From: Chytridium lagenaria
Lineage: Eukaryota; Chytridiomycota; Chytridiomycetes; Chytridiales; Chytridiaceae
Length of the DNA stretch: 64,000 bases
Assembly: GCA_025449115.1 (NCBI GenBank)
Contig: JAHLKC010000008.1
Location: 372,001-436,000, forward strand
Direction of reading: 5' to 3'
How positions within the stretch are numbered: position 1 is the first letter of the stretch; every line of letters begins with the position of its first letter. The translations under genes and the position numbers were made by a program. This document shows, in pieces, positions 1 to 13,824 of the stretch. A model generated the notes under the pieces. It did not search any database. It saw nothing but the letters and a program-made list of their open reading frames with translations, and was not told the DNA's origin.

Positions 1-1138
<1,138 letters not shown>

Positions 1139-1193
1139 GGTGTGACGTAGAAATCTGTTGAGAACTCTGAGATTGTCACTTTTCACAACTCCC
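1139..1193. promoter_or_regulatory. 55-bp gap between divergent start codons
   Basis: Only 55 bp separate the start codons of the dehydratase (minus) and the coiled-coil gene (plus), so any core promoter elements must be shared or lie inside the 5' coding sequences. No TATA box is visible. Confidence 0.5.
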
Positions 1194-4099
1194 ATGCAGC
1201 ACCCACCCTCTGAGAGAAGGATCTCGCTACGGCCTCAACGACCCGTCAACGATGCCGCACTCGCAGCAGCAGCGTTTCAAGCTGCAGGGAACTTTGAACT
1301 AGCCAAAGTACTTCAGCTGGTGGAGAATGAGGCGAATCAGTTTTTCAGGGGTGGGAAGGTGTTGGCTGACAAGGTGGTTCAAACCGACGAGTTGGATTGC
1401 ATCAACCTGACTGAAGTCGATGCCATTGCAGGAGAGATTAGAACTGTAAAAATTGACCTTTTATGATGTTTTCATTAACAGTTTAAAGGATGTGGATGTC
1501 ACGCATAAGATGTTGCAGGTTAACTGTAATCAGAAGATGAGGGATATTCAGCAGATTCTGCATAAGGTCATCATGGAAAGGCTACTCTTCATACAAACGC
1601 AGTATAAGAGTCGCGCAGAGGATGTGAGGCGTATGTATAAAATGAATGAGGGGATCGATGGATCGTATTCAAAGGGATTTGGCGGTTCGTGATTTCTCTT
1701 CGTGGACTCGACTAATGTACGGGAAAGGCAAAACGAGATCAAGTCATAGCAGAACTGGAGGAAAAGACATCAAAAAAGTTGTCTGAACGTATGGAATTGC
1801 TTGCAAAGGCTAAAAAAATGTTTCGGTCTAAAGATGATGAGTATCAGCAACTCAGATTTATGGCTGCCCGGTACTTTATGCTGTTGCGAAAACATGCCAT
1901 AACCGATGTCGAGGTAAGCGAATTATCCAAGGAACGAAACTGATTCACGAAAGGTGATTGAAGACGACGACAGAGTTCAAATTGCAGAACTTATGGAGAA
2001 GTACCAAGACTCTATCACACAATCAGACGAAACAATCCGGCATCTGCGTGTACAGGTTTTTCAACTTGAAGAACTCATCGAAAAATCTCAAACAAATCGT
2101 GTGGTCTCTCGCGACGTTGTGACGCTCGCAAAGGGAAGCTCTTCCGAAAAACGCATCAACAGCGCTGCCCCCCGGACCGTCGCATCACGTGCCAGTCGAC
2201 TTAGCATATCTGAAAGATCACAAACTCCAGCGCAAAAGCTTAATTCAGGGCATGGACCAGAACAACCTTCAGTGCCATCTACATCCGGGAACATGTTTAG
2301 GTCCAATACACCTGGAAACGATGTGGATGTTAGCTCACACTTTAGCGTTGCTTCTTTACGTGCAGATAATTTTTTGAGTGCGTCAAAGGCACGGAAGACA
2401 TCAACTGGAAACAACCGCGTTAGCGCATGGGATACCATATCACGGTTTCGTCCCCAGTCGTCTCAAGGTGAAGATTGGGCGGTCATTTCTCAACCATGTC
2501 AGGAATCCATGAATCTAGCGACAAGGTGGAGGAGTTTGACGCAACTCAAATCGCGCTCATCAAAGCCCGCGTCAATTTGATCACAAAACTCGAGGAGGAA
2601 TGCGATATCCGTTTACAGGAAGCGCTCATGGGACCTGAAGAAGAGTTAATGGAACTTCGAAATACGCGCGCCAGGATTACAGCGGAATGGGAGGCACGAT
2701 TTCGATCTGCAGAGTCTATGTACAGTAATTCGCATTTGGATAAAATATTGAAGAGGCAGCAACGGATTTTAAAACTTGCAAGGTTTCTCGCCAAGGAGGC
2801 TGCCAGCAAGATTCCGAAAATGGAGAAAGAGGTGGACTGCTTTTTGGGGGGTTGACATTGCAAGAGACAATTCGGATTGAGAATTTGAGGAGAGAGGCGG
2901 CGATAGCAGCGGAGAATGCGGAGAGAGAGGCGGCGGAACGGAAGGCGGCGTTGGAGCTAGCTAGACCAGTCATTGCGGATGGCATGTTGGAATCGTCTAT
3001 TGATGATATGGTAAGTGATACGATTTTACGCGAAGACCGATTTTAATACGTTTGCAGAATGATAGTAATGCAGCTGGAGATTCAAAGGATTATATAAGTC
3101 ACAGTAGCTCCTTATACAGAAAAGGCTCTGTCATCGGTGACCAACCAAGGGCATCGCATAGGATGAATTCCGTGGATTACGGAAATATCATTGTACAACG
3201 TTCGCGTTCCGTCACTGCTCCAACGCGAACCTACATTCTCGACGGTTCTGAGCTCATGAGACCACGTAACCGTTCCGTGAACGCGCAGTCGCGAATATCA
3301 GGAACGGTGGATAGATCAGAGTCTATTGGATTGAGCGGATACATGGCGGATGAATCCTCTCAAGCCGATGAGCAAAGTCATTGGGGAGATGCCCCACAAA
3401 GCGCTCACGAAATGTCAGGGGTCGAACATGAATATATTTCTGGTAAGCCGAGAGGGGTTACCGCTCCGGCTGAGTTGGAGCAACATGACCGTGGAAGGCC
3501 AAACAGACGGCATATGTACAAGAAAACAGCTCTCAAAAGAGGGTTGGCAGGGATTGCCGAAACATTGTGGTAAGTTTTCAGGAGAACGTCTTTCCCCAAA
3601 CCTCCCTTCATCGAATTTAAAAAAGAGGAAAGAAAGAAAGAAAACAAGGTACAGAAAGGAGCTAATGATTATTTACAGCAAGCGCAAGACTGCGCAACTC
3701 GGGTCGCAGGTATTGGTACCACACCCGAAATCGTTCCCCTCGTCAACGTCACCCTCTCTCAACCCGATCTCCCGCAGCCCCACAGAACGTTTCCGCAACT
3801 ACTCCCAAAGTGCACCTCAAGACACCGCATCCATATCAAGCAAACCCTCCATTCTCCCCTCTCTCGACAGATTTAATATCCGTCCATGGAGCGCAAACTC
3901 ATCCATTCGAACAGAAAAAGAGAAGGAGCTTGGGAATACACTTAAAATCAGCACGTTGCAGAGCGTTCCAGAGAAAACAAAGACGAGGGTGAAATCTGCG
4001 GCGGATGGAGGGCGAAAACCAACGACTGGGGAGGGGAAACGGGAGGTGGGGTCACCAAAGAGGGAAGGGAATTTACAGGTCCACGGAATTCACATTTAA
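1194..4099 (+). CDS. Coiled-coil protein of unknown function, possibly flagellar
   Basis: I do not recognise the family. The start is the ATG at 1194 (MQHPPSERRISLRP). The first exon is Ala-rich and ends near 1449. The first intron fits a GTAAAA donor and an AAAG acceptor near 1488, keeping frame into DVDVTHKML. The middle (about 1490-2850) is charged and helical, with heptad-like stretches such as ELEEKTSKKLSERMELLAK and ALIKARVNLITKLEEE, typical of coiled coils. The C-terminal third (about 3050-4099) is Ser/Arg/Pro-rich and probably disordered. There is no signal peptide or membrane segment. At least one frame change near 1710-1730 (GGGAAAGG) interrupts otherwise continuous coding and looks like an indel. 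It lies tail to tail with CFAP20DC (stop codons about 73 bp apart), near CFAP44, so an axonemal role is possible, but this rests on context alone. Confidence 0.65.
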
Positions 4100-4172
4100 A
4101 GGGTTAAGATTATCGCTATTTTCTATAGATTCTGAATCTTCAATCTCGTAATGTTTCCCTGTCTGCAAAATG

Positions 4173-6611
4173 TTAACTGTTGTGTAAACTGTAGTAATAT
4201 ACCTTGGGATCAAAATATGTCCCCGTTTCTTTATCAAATTCGAGCTCTATACTGTCTTTTTCTTCGTTCTCATATATCACGGAAGCCTCGGCTGCCAAAG
4301 CTACACCAGAAGTCTCATCCCGATGTTGAGGAGACATTGGAGGCCTGTCTGTTACATACAAGTCCTCTCCTTGATGCCAAAGTGTTCATCATCCCCATCT
4401 CTGGAAGATAGGCGTCTGGAAATTGAAGACCGGCTAGAACTAGCTGTTGACATTCTTTCTTGCCGAGCTTGCTCTTCTAAAATCCTGAATGCTCGCTCCG
4501 AGAATGAGAGTGTTTGGCTTTTCACAGTCGATGCCGAAGAGTGCCTGGATTCCCTGCCGACGCCATTCACCAGAGGCTCATCTGTAGCCATGACTGCTTT
4601 TCTTTCTGAAAATCGCGAATTCTTGTCACTATTTGCGATCGATGCAGTAGAATCCCTAAAAAAAATTTAGAGGTCCAGATTCTGATTACAATTAAAATAC
4701 CTTAACTTGACCGTACTATCAATAATAGACTTCATTGTAATTTAGGCAAAGCGCTTATATAATATGTCCTACCTCTGATCGAGAAAGAGTATCTTTTCGG
4801 ACTTTACTCGATACACTTTGAACTTCAAACATATCGTCCATAGCCTCCAAATCCTTTGTTTCAATCATTCTAACATGATGTTCATGTAAGCTTTCAGTAA
4901 TTTGTAATCAATATATACCGATCCAGTGTACTGATAATATCCTCCACGTTAAACTCTTCATCGGGTTCATCACTAAATTCGTTAGGACTATATAATTCTC
5001 AAAATTAAGCTTACTCAATCTGAGATTCCGATTTAGAATAAGAAAGATGGTCGTCTAACGACTCCTCGAATGACTCCTGAGTTTCAAGCTTTTTAACAAC
5101 TTCCGCAGGGTTCACCTTTGGAGTTATTGGTTTACTTCTGGCAGGTAGCTTTGAGGCTGGTTGCTTTAGTCTTGATTTTCGGTTTGGGTTTTTCTACAGG
5201 GGGTTGCTCAATCAATAATGTAATTAAAAAATAGAAACATAAAAACCTTCTACCATATCATGACTTCTCGCAGCCTTAGTTTCTCTTCACGATTGTATTT
5301 GTTGGGGTTGTAAGGTGTTGTGTCGAACTTTTTGGTTCCTTTGCTTTTTCAACAGCAGTGCTGCAATCCTCTCCGTAAAACTATTCCGTTTTTGACGGAC
5401 TTTCTCGATTTTTGGTAAAAACCCTTCTTTGGTTCCTGCTTCTCAATTTCGGGATTTTCCTGCTTCCCTTCGACCTTTTTCTTCGTTTGACTTAATCGCG
5501 GAAGTCTCACTTTCTTTTCACCCGGTCCATGGCTTGAGGGGCTTCTCGCGTCATGTTCCACAATGGGGATTCTAGAACTCTGGATGATGAGCGACTGAAT
5601 GATGGGGGATCTTCTATAGGTCTACGAGCGTTGTTTTCTTGGATTTGTATCCATTTAAGTCGATCTGGGGAGAGGAGCTGGGTTGAGAATTCCACACCAC
5701 TACCAAATTGGAGAACGCGGGGGAGGTCTTCAAAGCAAGTTACTTCGAGATTGTTATCAAGTTCGTTGTAACTGCATGGGCGGTTTTTTAATGTGAATAT
5801 CTGACGTGTCAATGTTTTAGAACGATGGTTAAACTACCTTTCGTAATCTAAACGTTCCGACTAATGAGATGAAGTCTAAGCTTCTAAATGTTTGACCACG
5901 GTAAGTTTCTGATATCTAGATTAAAGTTTAACTTCATTGTGAGAAATAGAATCGTACTAGATATTGAAGATCGATGCAGAAGTTGATCCAAAGCCCGCGT
6001 TTCAAGATGCTCAAAGGTAGTGTTACATGCAAAGCTGTTTGTTTTATAGTTTTCGTAGCTGTTGTAAGAAAGAACCGTCGCTTGTTATGGTTCAAATCGG
6101 TTAAGCTATAAAAAAGTGTCAGGCATAGTTCATTTGTCGGAGATTGTCGTCATGTACCATAATTCTATCGATATCGCTTGGCCCTAATATTAGAATCATT
6201 AGAAAATCACTTTTATCAAAGTGAATAGAGTTATACCAAAGCAACAAAGAGCTGGAAAACTAGAAACGGCTGCACTAGATAAGCTAAAAAAAAACTATTA
6301 GTTTTCGTATATAAAGAAAACAAGAGTAATAACCTGGCTGTTTTTCATCTTTCGGGAACGAAATCTTTCCCGTCTTCTCACAAGTTAGGCAAAACCCTTT
6401 CACATCTTTCTCATAAGTCTGCTTCACAAAGAGCTTGTTTGAGATCTAAACAAACGTAAAATACACAACACAAGAGTGTTAGTCGTCTGTCTGAAATCAT
6501 AAATATAGCAGGGACGAATTCAATATCCCAAACCTTCCAGCTTGCTGTACTTGATGGATTCGTGGTGAGCACTTCAAAGAAAGGTCCGCCCTGGAACTCG
6601 TTCTTGAGCAT
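4173..6611 (-). CDS. CFAP20DC: CFAP20 domain-containing protein (CFAP20DC, C3orf67-like)
   Basis: Related to the axonemal inner-junction protein CFAP20 at its N-terminus, with a long extra C-terminal region; expected in the flagellum. The start is the ATG complementary to 6609-6611, giving MLKNEFQGGPFFEV, matching the family's usual N-terminus. Successive minus-strand exons read KDVKGFCLTCEK, ISFPKDEKQ, LGPSDIDRIMV, LTDLNHNKRRFFLTT, LPLSILKRGLWINFCIDL and IFTLKNRPCSYNEL, in the same order as remembered vertebrate C3orf67. Then comes a long Ser/Lys-rich, low-complexity region, and the extreme C-terminus has TGTYFDPKVYYYS before the stop at 4173. About eight short introns are implied; the exon limits in the 4700-5250 stretch are uncertain. 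It is divergent from CFAP44, another flagellar gene, which supports co-regulation during zoospore formation. Confidence 0.82.
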
Positions 6612-6696
6612 CGCTTGTCGGTGTTGGCCGAAAACCTGTCCAAAAGTCGTTTGACAATTCTGTTTGTGATACCATACAACCAACTTGGACCAAAAC
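6612..6696. promoter_or_regulatory. Bidirectional promoter gap between CFAP20DC and CFAP44
   Basis: If the proposed starts are right, about 85 bp separate the two divergent flagellar genes. No TATA box is visible. If CFAP44 starts further downstream, the gap grows to at most about 240 bp. The inference of a shared promoter comes from geometry and shared function, not from a recognised motif. Confidence 0.4.
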
Positions 6697-9600
6697 ATGA
6701 CAGGTATGCCGACAGCAACAGCGTCGCAGCAAATGGTCTAACCTGCATTTGATAGAGGGTGGAGGTCAACCTGTGGAGGGAAATGCGTTGGAAGGTACGG
6801 GTTTTTACTCGATTGATATGAGACTTATGCGTTGGATGTGTTTCAGTGGTGGATCAAGGTGTGAAAGTGATCCCAGACGACTTCTTTTACGATTATGAAT
6901 CATTCCGGGAGACGGATGTATCAGGGAAGAATATGGATAAGAATTCTTTGAGCTTATTGTATGTATTCATTTGCTTATTAAAGATTTAGTACTGATTTGG
7001 ACATGAAGCTGCTCTTTCGGATTCGACTCGCACAAGAGAAACAACATTCATTATGTTGACGAAATCACAATTCTCTCGGCCGTCGGAAACATTTTAGTAT
7101 TCTTGAACTCACGAACAATGGAACAAGCCTACTTTCATGCATTAAGACCGGGTGCTATCGGGTCAATCGCAGTATGTCGGCCATCCTTAACTTTGAACTA
7201 AAACCCTGTTAGATGCATCCATCAAGAAAGTACATTGCTCTTGGAGAAATATACTATTCGTCTCCATGCATTTTTATTTTTGAGTACCCATCGATGAAGC
7301 TATACAGAGTTCTGAGGGGTGGTGCCGTGAAGGGCTTTTCCGATCTAGCCTTTAACACTGAGGGAAACAAATTAGCTTCACTTGGTTCGGACCCTGATTA
7401 CATGCTTACAATGTGGGATTGGATGAGCGAGTCGGTCATTCTTCGAAGTAAAGCCTTTTCGCAGGTTCGGTTAAAGCTTTTAATCGTCATCACCTGACTC
7501 TTTTTTCAGGATGTCTTTAAAGTGGCTTTTGCACCCGAGAATGATGGAAACCTCACAACCTCTGGGATGGGACATATCAAGTTTTGGAGAATGGCTGCCA
7601 CGTTCACAGGGTTAAAGCTTCAAGGTTATATTGGAAAGTTTGGAGCATCCGAGTTAACCGATATCTGCGCGTTTATCCAATTACCCGACGGTAAAGTTCT
7701 GTCTTCGACTGAAACCGGCAACATGTTGCTTTGGGATGGTGGAATGATCAAGTGTGAGCTCGCACTGAAAGGCAGGAAGCCTTGTCATTTAGGCAAAATC
7801 GAGGTTATCTTGCTGATTGAAGGGGAGGTATTTACGGCCGGAGAAGATGGGTACGTGAGGGTTTGGGATTTGGAGACTATAGATAATGCGGATGTCACGA
7901 CTGTGAGTGCAGGACCTGCAGAAGGTGCCGCAGGACAGCCGGCGGCTCAGTCGGCGCCTGCTCAGGCTCGGATTTTCGAATTGGAGGTTTTAGAAGAATT
8001 TCTTATTGGAAAGGACGTAAAGGTGATTTTCAACTATAATGTTTTGTTCCACTAACTATTCTGTGTCTTAGATTAAAAATATGATAAAATGCCCTGGCGA
8101 TAACTCTGAGTATCTTATTCAAGATCTACAAGGACATTTATTTAAACTTGATACAAAGAAACGAGCAAGCGAAAAGATCTTAACCTTCCATTCCGGTCCC
8201 GTTGCGTCCATTGATACAAGTCCTTTAACTCATTCTTTAATGAGTTTAGGCAGTGACGGAACCCTTCGTTTATACGACTACCTCACAAAAAGTCTCGTCA
8301 TCCGAGCTAAATACCCAAACGGCGGATGCTGCTTACAATACCTTCCTGACGTAAGTCACACCTTAAAACCATAATTTAATGCTCGCTTAGACCCTCGACG
8401 CTCGGGGATGTACTGTCGCCGCCGGTTTCTCCGATGGAGTCCTCCGCATCATCTCCCACACCCCAATCTCCTTAAGCGGCACCACCAGCGACTTTACCCT
8501 CCACTACATTTTTAAACCCCACCGTCACCCAATAACCGCAATCACCATCTCCCAAGACGGCACATACATGGCAACCGCATCTCTCGACAAAACCGTCTTT
8601 TTCTTCAAACTCGACATGGTTGACGTGAAACCCGACACAGAGGAACCCCGTCCATTGTGTTTTCTAGAAAATCCATCACGATCACACCGATAGGGTTCTT
8701 GGAATTCAACACCCCTGTCGTGTCGTTAACGTTCTCACCCGACAATCATGCGAATATTGGAGAGATTGAACCTATGGAGAAAAAGGAGAAGGAAGGAGAG
8801 GAGATGGGTGATGAGGATATGGAAGATGTGGATGGGAAGAGGACGTTGCTTGTAACAAAAGATGGGGAGATTTTCTCATTGATCGTGCCACCTCTTTCAA
8901 AAGTGGAAACGAAATCCACCTTTGAATTATCGTCTGTCATGGTACAATTAGAATCGTGGGTTTTGGATGTCCCGCCCCCGAAAATTCCGACGGCGAAACC
9001 AAAAGTGGAGGGAGAACAACAGGAGGAAGGGAAAGCGGAGAATAAGAAGGAGGATGAGGATGCGAAAAAGTCGAGATTGACTTCGGCTATGAGACGGTCG
9101 AGGGGACTTGTGATTACTAGCAAATCACCCGCGACTGCCGTTATGTATTTGGAGGGAGGGTATTTCTTGGCGGCGTTCGTGAATACCCATGGAGAGGGGG
9201 AAGTCCGATCGTGTAAATTCAATCGACCAACAGCCAGTCGGTGAGTGACCATCCGTACCACAACACCCTCCATTCTAACTCCTCCTAGGTTGATCGTAGT
9301 CCACAAATCCCCATTCACAGACCTCCGTCTCTCCGCGTCGGGGAAGCACCTCCTCGTAGGCAGTCAAGACGGCATGTCCTGTCTCCGCAAAATCCGACTA
9401 GAAGACATGCTCCTCTACAAATGGGAACTCGGTCACGAGACCTACGAGCATTACAGTAAAGTCTTTGAAGATGAGCTTGATCTTAAAAAAGCCCATCGTG
9501 ACGCTATCACGCATTCTAAGGATGAGGAATCAAAAACAGAGGATGAGGGATTGCAGTGGGTTGGGTTTGCGCATGATTGTGATAGAGGGAGGGTGAATGC

Positions 9601-12600
9601 CGTGACAACGACTTTTGATGATTCGTTTTTATGTAGTGCAGGGAATGATGGGGGGTTGTTTATTTGGAGGATTCAGAATGAACCCATTAGAAGATCGGAG
9701 GGTGAGGAAACTTTTTTTTCACGTCACAACAACTCATGAAATGTTCAGCGTTGGAATTCGACGGCGATGATGGTGACATTGAAGCGGTTGAAGATATCGT
9801 TGACACAAACGTCTACACGATTCAGGAAGAAAAAATCAAGGCTGAGAAAGATCGGGAATTGAATGACGCCGAGACCAAGAAACAACAAACCCGGGATTAC
9901 ATTGAAGAACTTCGAGCAGAGTTTGCACGAACTATGGCTGAAGTTGAAAAAGTCCTTCCTGACGAACTTGCAGATATCAAACAAACCGTCCACGTGGATC
10001 CCGATTTAAAAATCGACATAGGTAACCCGACGCCCAATACCATTCCTCATTTTCTCTACTTTAGATATAGAGACGGAACGAAAAATAGAAAACGTCAAGA
10101 AGGAACTGGAATGGATCTCGGAAAAAGAATCTATAGGTCCTAACAAACTTAAACGAAAGTTTTTCGATGACCTCGGTACCGAGTTTATCGAAATCGGGGC
10201 CTTCCAAACGCGTCATCACGTGTCAACCTTCCGAACGACAAAACTTGAGCAGACTTTGGAATCGGTGCTCAATCCACTTGTGAACAGCGATAAGGCTCAT
10301 TCTAGGTTGGGGCATACGGGGACCACGAAAGAGCAAACAGCTTTACAAGGAAAGAAAGGGAAACAACAGACAGAACTTGAAGAACGGAAAGAAGAGGCCA
10401 AGAAATCATTAAAAGTAATTTTCTCTCATTTGTTTCTTTGAATCGATTCTTATTCATGGCTTCTTTGAATTCCCTACACCACCCTCTATTCTGCGTATGC
10501 GCAATACCACATGATCCCTTACCCGTACATTCCGTTACACCCATTGAACTCTAAACCCTTACATTCCGCTACAACCATTGACTCTTGTACATACTTTTCC
10601 CCATAGCACAACGACGCGAAATCTAAACTAGAAGCCCGTAAAGCTTTACGCCTCGAACGTTCCAACCTCTGGAAAGAGCTCATGGACGCTAAACCCGACG
10701 ACAGTTACGAAGACCCACGCGATGTTGCAGCGATCCGATTCGCTGAACTTCATATGGGTGACTATAAACTGAAAACCGGCGAAAAGTACATTGTCCCCGA
10801 AAGTGAACGTGTCGACGCGGATAAGAAAAAGAGGCAGATTCTTATGCTTAAACAAAGTGTTTATTCCATTAAAGAGGTATGGAAACAAGCCCTACTTTTT
10901 TTTATTACGCTCTTCTTTCTGTTTATGGACAAATTACCCTCCACCCCCAATTTTTTTTATTACGCTTTTTGCTTTCTCTTTATTGACGGACAAAATACCC
11001 CCCATCTTTCTATTATCCTTTTGCTTTCTTCCTATTAACGGACAGAACCCCCCCCCCCCACTTTTTTCATCACGTTTTGCTTTCTTTCCATTAACGGATA
11101 AAACACTCCCCACTTTTTTCATCACGCTTTTCGCCTTAACGTACCACCCCAACAGAGTTTCAATCGACGCGTCTTAAAGCTTCGACAAAGAAAACGTGAT
11201 CTCGTAGACCTCTTCAGCGCCCGCAATGCCCAAATCAAGTCGATATCCGAGAAACTCCACGAACTAGGAGAATCCGTGACCGACGTGTTATGGAGTCCAG
11301 AAATGGAGGGAAAGGCGTTCCCCGAGTTCCGGTATAGAGTGACCAGCGATGATATTGTGAAACTTCAACAAGAGGAGGCGGATTCTGCTAGTCGGAGTAA
11401 AGGGGGGGAAATGGGGTTTGCTGTGACGACGGGGGGTGGGAGGGAGAATGCGGGGTCGCCTTCTAGACCTGGGAGTGGTGATACGACGGTGAGTAAAAGT
11501 GGGGGTGGGGTGAAGAGTGTGATGGAGGTGGTGAATCGATCGAATTTGGAGATGGTGGAGATGGAACATGTGAAGAAGGTTTTGAAGCATCAGAAGGAAT
11601 TGATATTGAAGGTATTTTTTTTTTTTTTTGGTATCCCTTTTTTATTAAGTTGTGTTGGGCTAATGTGTATTTCTGTTGTTGTTTTTGTTTTTTTTTGTTT
11701 TTTTTCTCTTTGTTTTCTTCTTTTGTTTATTCTTGTTTCCATTGTTTTTTTTTTATATCTTCGTTTGTTTTTCTTTTTCCATTGTTTTTCTTTGATTTCT
11801 TTTGTTTTTGTTTTTCCTTTGTTTTGTTTTTCCTTTGTACTTCTTTGGTTTCTTCTTTTGTTTTTCTTTGGTTTCTTGTTTTATTTTTATTTTCCCTTTG
11901 TTTTTCTTTGTTTTCTCTTCTTTTGGTTTTCCATTTCCTGTTGATTCTTTTCCGTTTGTTAATCTATTAATCCTCTTTATTTACCCATTTCCTTTTTTCC
12001 TTCTTTAGGAAATCCGTGATAACGCTGCGCAATTTGACGCGGATATTGAGAGTTTAAGTAAAGAAAGGGTTGCATTAGAATCAGGTGGGACAACATCACC
12101 CCAACCAAAGCATTAACTCTGGTTTGTTGACGCAGACATCAAGTTTGCGGATATCAAGCTCCTCCTTTTATACCGTGAATGGATGCTCCTCAAAGAATTT
12201 GAAAAGTACGACAACGCACTCGCCGACAAGCTTGTGATGAAGCGGAACGAAAAAGCGGATATAGACGCCAAGGTATGTTTCTCATCCACAAAAACGGGGG
12301 TTTTTGACGGAAGATGTAGATTAAGGAATGTCAAGAGAAACTGATTTCCAAGAAACTTGAGATTGAGGATGTGATTACAAAAGAGAAATCGATACAGGAG
12401 GAATTTCATAAAACGTTGGGCGAGAATAACAAGCATGAGGAGTATCTTACGAAAGTGTTTAAGAAGAAGATTAAACGGACAAAGGTAGGAGGTGGTTTAT
12501 GTGTGTGTGTTAAGACTTTTAGAAAAAAGTTAAACTTGATGGAGCGCAGGAAGAGGGGGATCATCATGATGAGGAGGAGGAGGAGGAGGAGGAAGATGAG

Positions 12601-13801
12601 GAGGATTATGATGATGACGATGGAAGTGATGGATCGAATTCGATGTCGAGTGATGGAGAGGGGATGGAGGAGAGGAATGTCCGAATGATTGTGATCCGGC
12701 GGTGTTTATGAGGGTACAGGAACTTCGGGAAAAGAAGTTAGATGAAGAGGATATCCTTGTTGAGATACAAAAAGTCATTGAGGTAAAACTTGACATGGGA
12801 TGATATGTTTTTAAAAGTGGTTCAGGCGCTAAAGAAAGAAAACGATGGATTGATCAAAAAGGAAAAGATCATTGATATGGCGCTCAAAAACACGGAAGCC
12901 GAGATACAGGATTTCCAGACCCAGAAGCAACAAAAGTTGAATGAACTTGATGTTGTCGTTCCGTTACGACTGCATCAAGTTCAATTTTTAGAAAAAAATG
13001 CCATCCCCCAGGATCTTTCGCAGAGTCTTGTGTTTGTGAATGACGGGTTGATGAAATTGCGAAACCGGATCAAGGAGTTACAACAGGTATGTTGAGGGGG
13101 TATCGTTGGATGATGTTGAATGGGGTTTAGGAAAAAGCGGATATACGAAAACAGCATAAAGAGCTTCGGAAGATGCATGTGTCGCTTATTAAAAATCGGA
13201 AAGAGAAGCAGTTGAAACTTGCCGAGTTGGAGATGAGGGCGACGGATGTGCAGATGCTCAAGTTTGGAAAGATTATTGATTTGGAAAAGTTGGAGCGGAT
13301 GGGTGTGAATAAGAATGCGGATGAGTTGAGGGAGAAATTGCAAAAGGAGGATAATAGAAGGTCTAAGGAGGTGGAGCAGTATGAGGTGAGATTTTTAAGT
13401 TATTTTTTCCCCCCTGTTTGACAGAATTTAACGCGTGACGGTTATTAGGCTAGGACAAATAGACTGAAAGAGGATTTGACAAATATCACGCGAGAGAACA
13501 CGAATCTTCTCGAAAACATTGTAAAGCTGACAGAGTCTCGACAAACTCTTGAGGAAGCTTTGAATTCGAGTCAATCCTCAGTGGTAAGAAAACTTTAAAA
13601 AAAATCGCGATCATCTAATGGTGTTTTTTGCAGACGGCAGAGTACTCTGGACTACAAAAGAAGGACGTTATTGAACGGGATAAGCTCATCACTTTGGTGC
13701 AATCACAGTCTTCCGAAATTGAAGAGCTCAAGAAGGAGATTGAGGTTCTCATTCAAAAACCCATGAGAGTCCTTCCTGTTAAAAAAGCGGCCATGCAGTA
13801 A
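6697..13801 (+). CDS. CFAP44: Cilia- and flagella-associated protein 44 (WDR52)
   Basis: A large axonemal protein of the tether/tetherhead complex that links inner-arm dynein f/I1 to the doublet microtubule. The N-terminal half (about 6880-9740) is a WD-repeat region. It includes [55 protein letters not shown] and ILRSKAFSQ, closely matching the family. Later WD blades include [12 protein letters not shown] and YVRVWDLE. The C-terminal half (about 9740-13800) is coiled coil, with [21 protein letters not shown] and a Glu/Asp tract near 12560-12650 followed by [18 protein letters not shown], also family hallmarks. The stop is TAA at 13799-13801. Many short introns are present, two of them repeat-filled. 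The start is uncertain: the ATG at 6697 needs one extra A near 6735 to run into the conserved frame, so the true start may lie elsewhere between 6697 and 6850. Confidence 0.9.
10887..11137 (+). repeat. Intronic minisatellite, about 55-bp unit, five copies (CFAP44)
   Basis: Five imperfect units share a T-run, ATTACGC or ATCACG, a GCTTTCTTT block, then a TTATTGACGGACA-like block and a C-run. Anchors fall near 10904, 10959, 11012, 11069 and 11121 (spacing 52-57 bp). The array lies inside a CFAP44 intron between the exons ending VYSIKE and beginning near 11157. Confidence 0.75.
11610..12008 (+). repeat. T-rich low-complexity intron (CFAP44)
   Basis: About 400 bp of T-runs punctuated by C and G, built from recurring TTTCTTTGGTTTCTT-like units. 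It starts at a donor after KELILK and ends at a TTTAG acceptor just before the exon reading EIRDNAAQF. The hydrophobic Phe/Leu-rich reading frames across it are translations of poly-T and are not coding. Confidence 0.8.
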
Positions 13802-13824
13802 ACAACAAGATGTAAATATAAAAA

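Noticed and set aside
8746..9318. 190-codon minus-strand frame
   Set aside because: Antisense to a CFAP44 WD-region exon; Ser/Phe-rich product from an acidic sense strand.
11276..12008. Long hydrophobic open frames rich in Phe and Leu
   Set aside because: They are translations of a T-rich CFAP44 intron with a clear donor and acceptor, not membrane protein genes.
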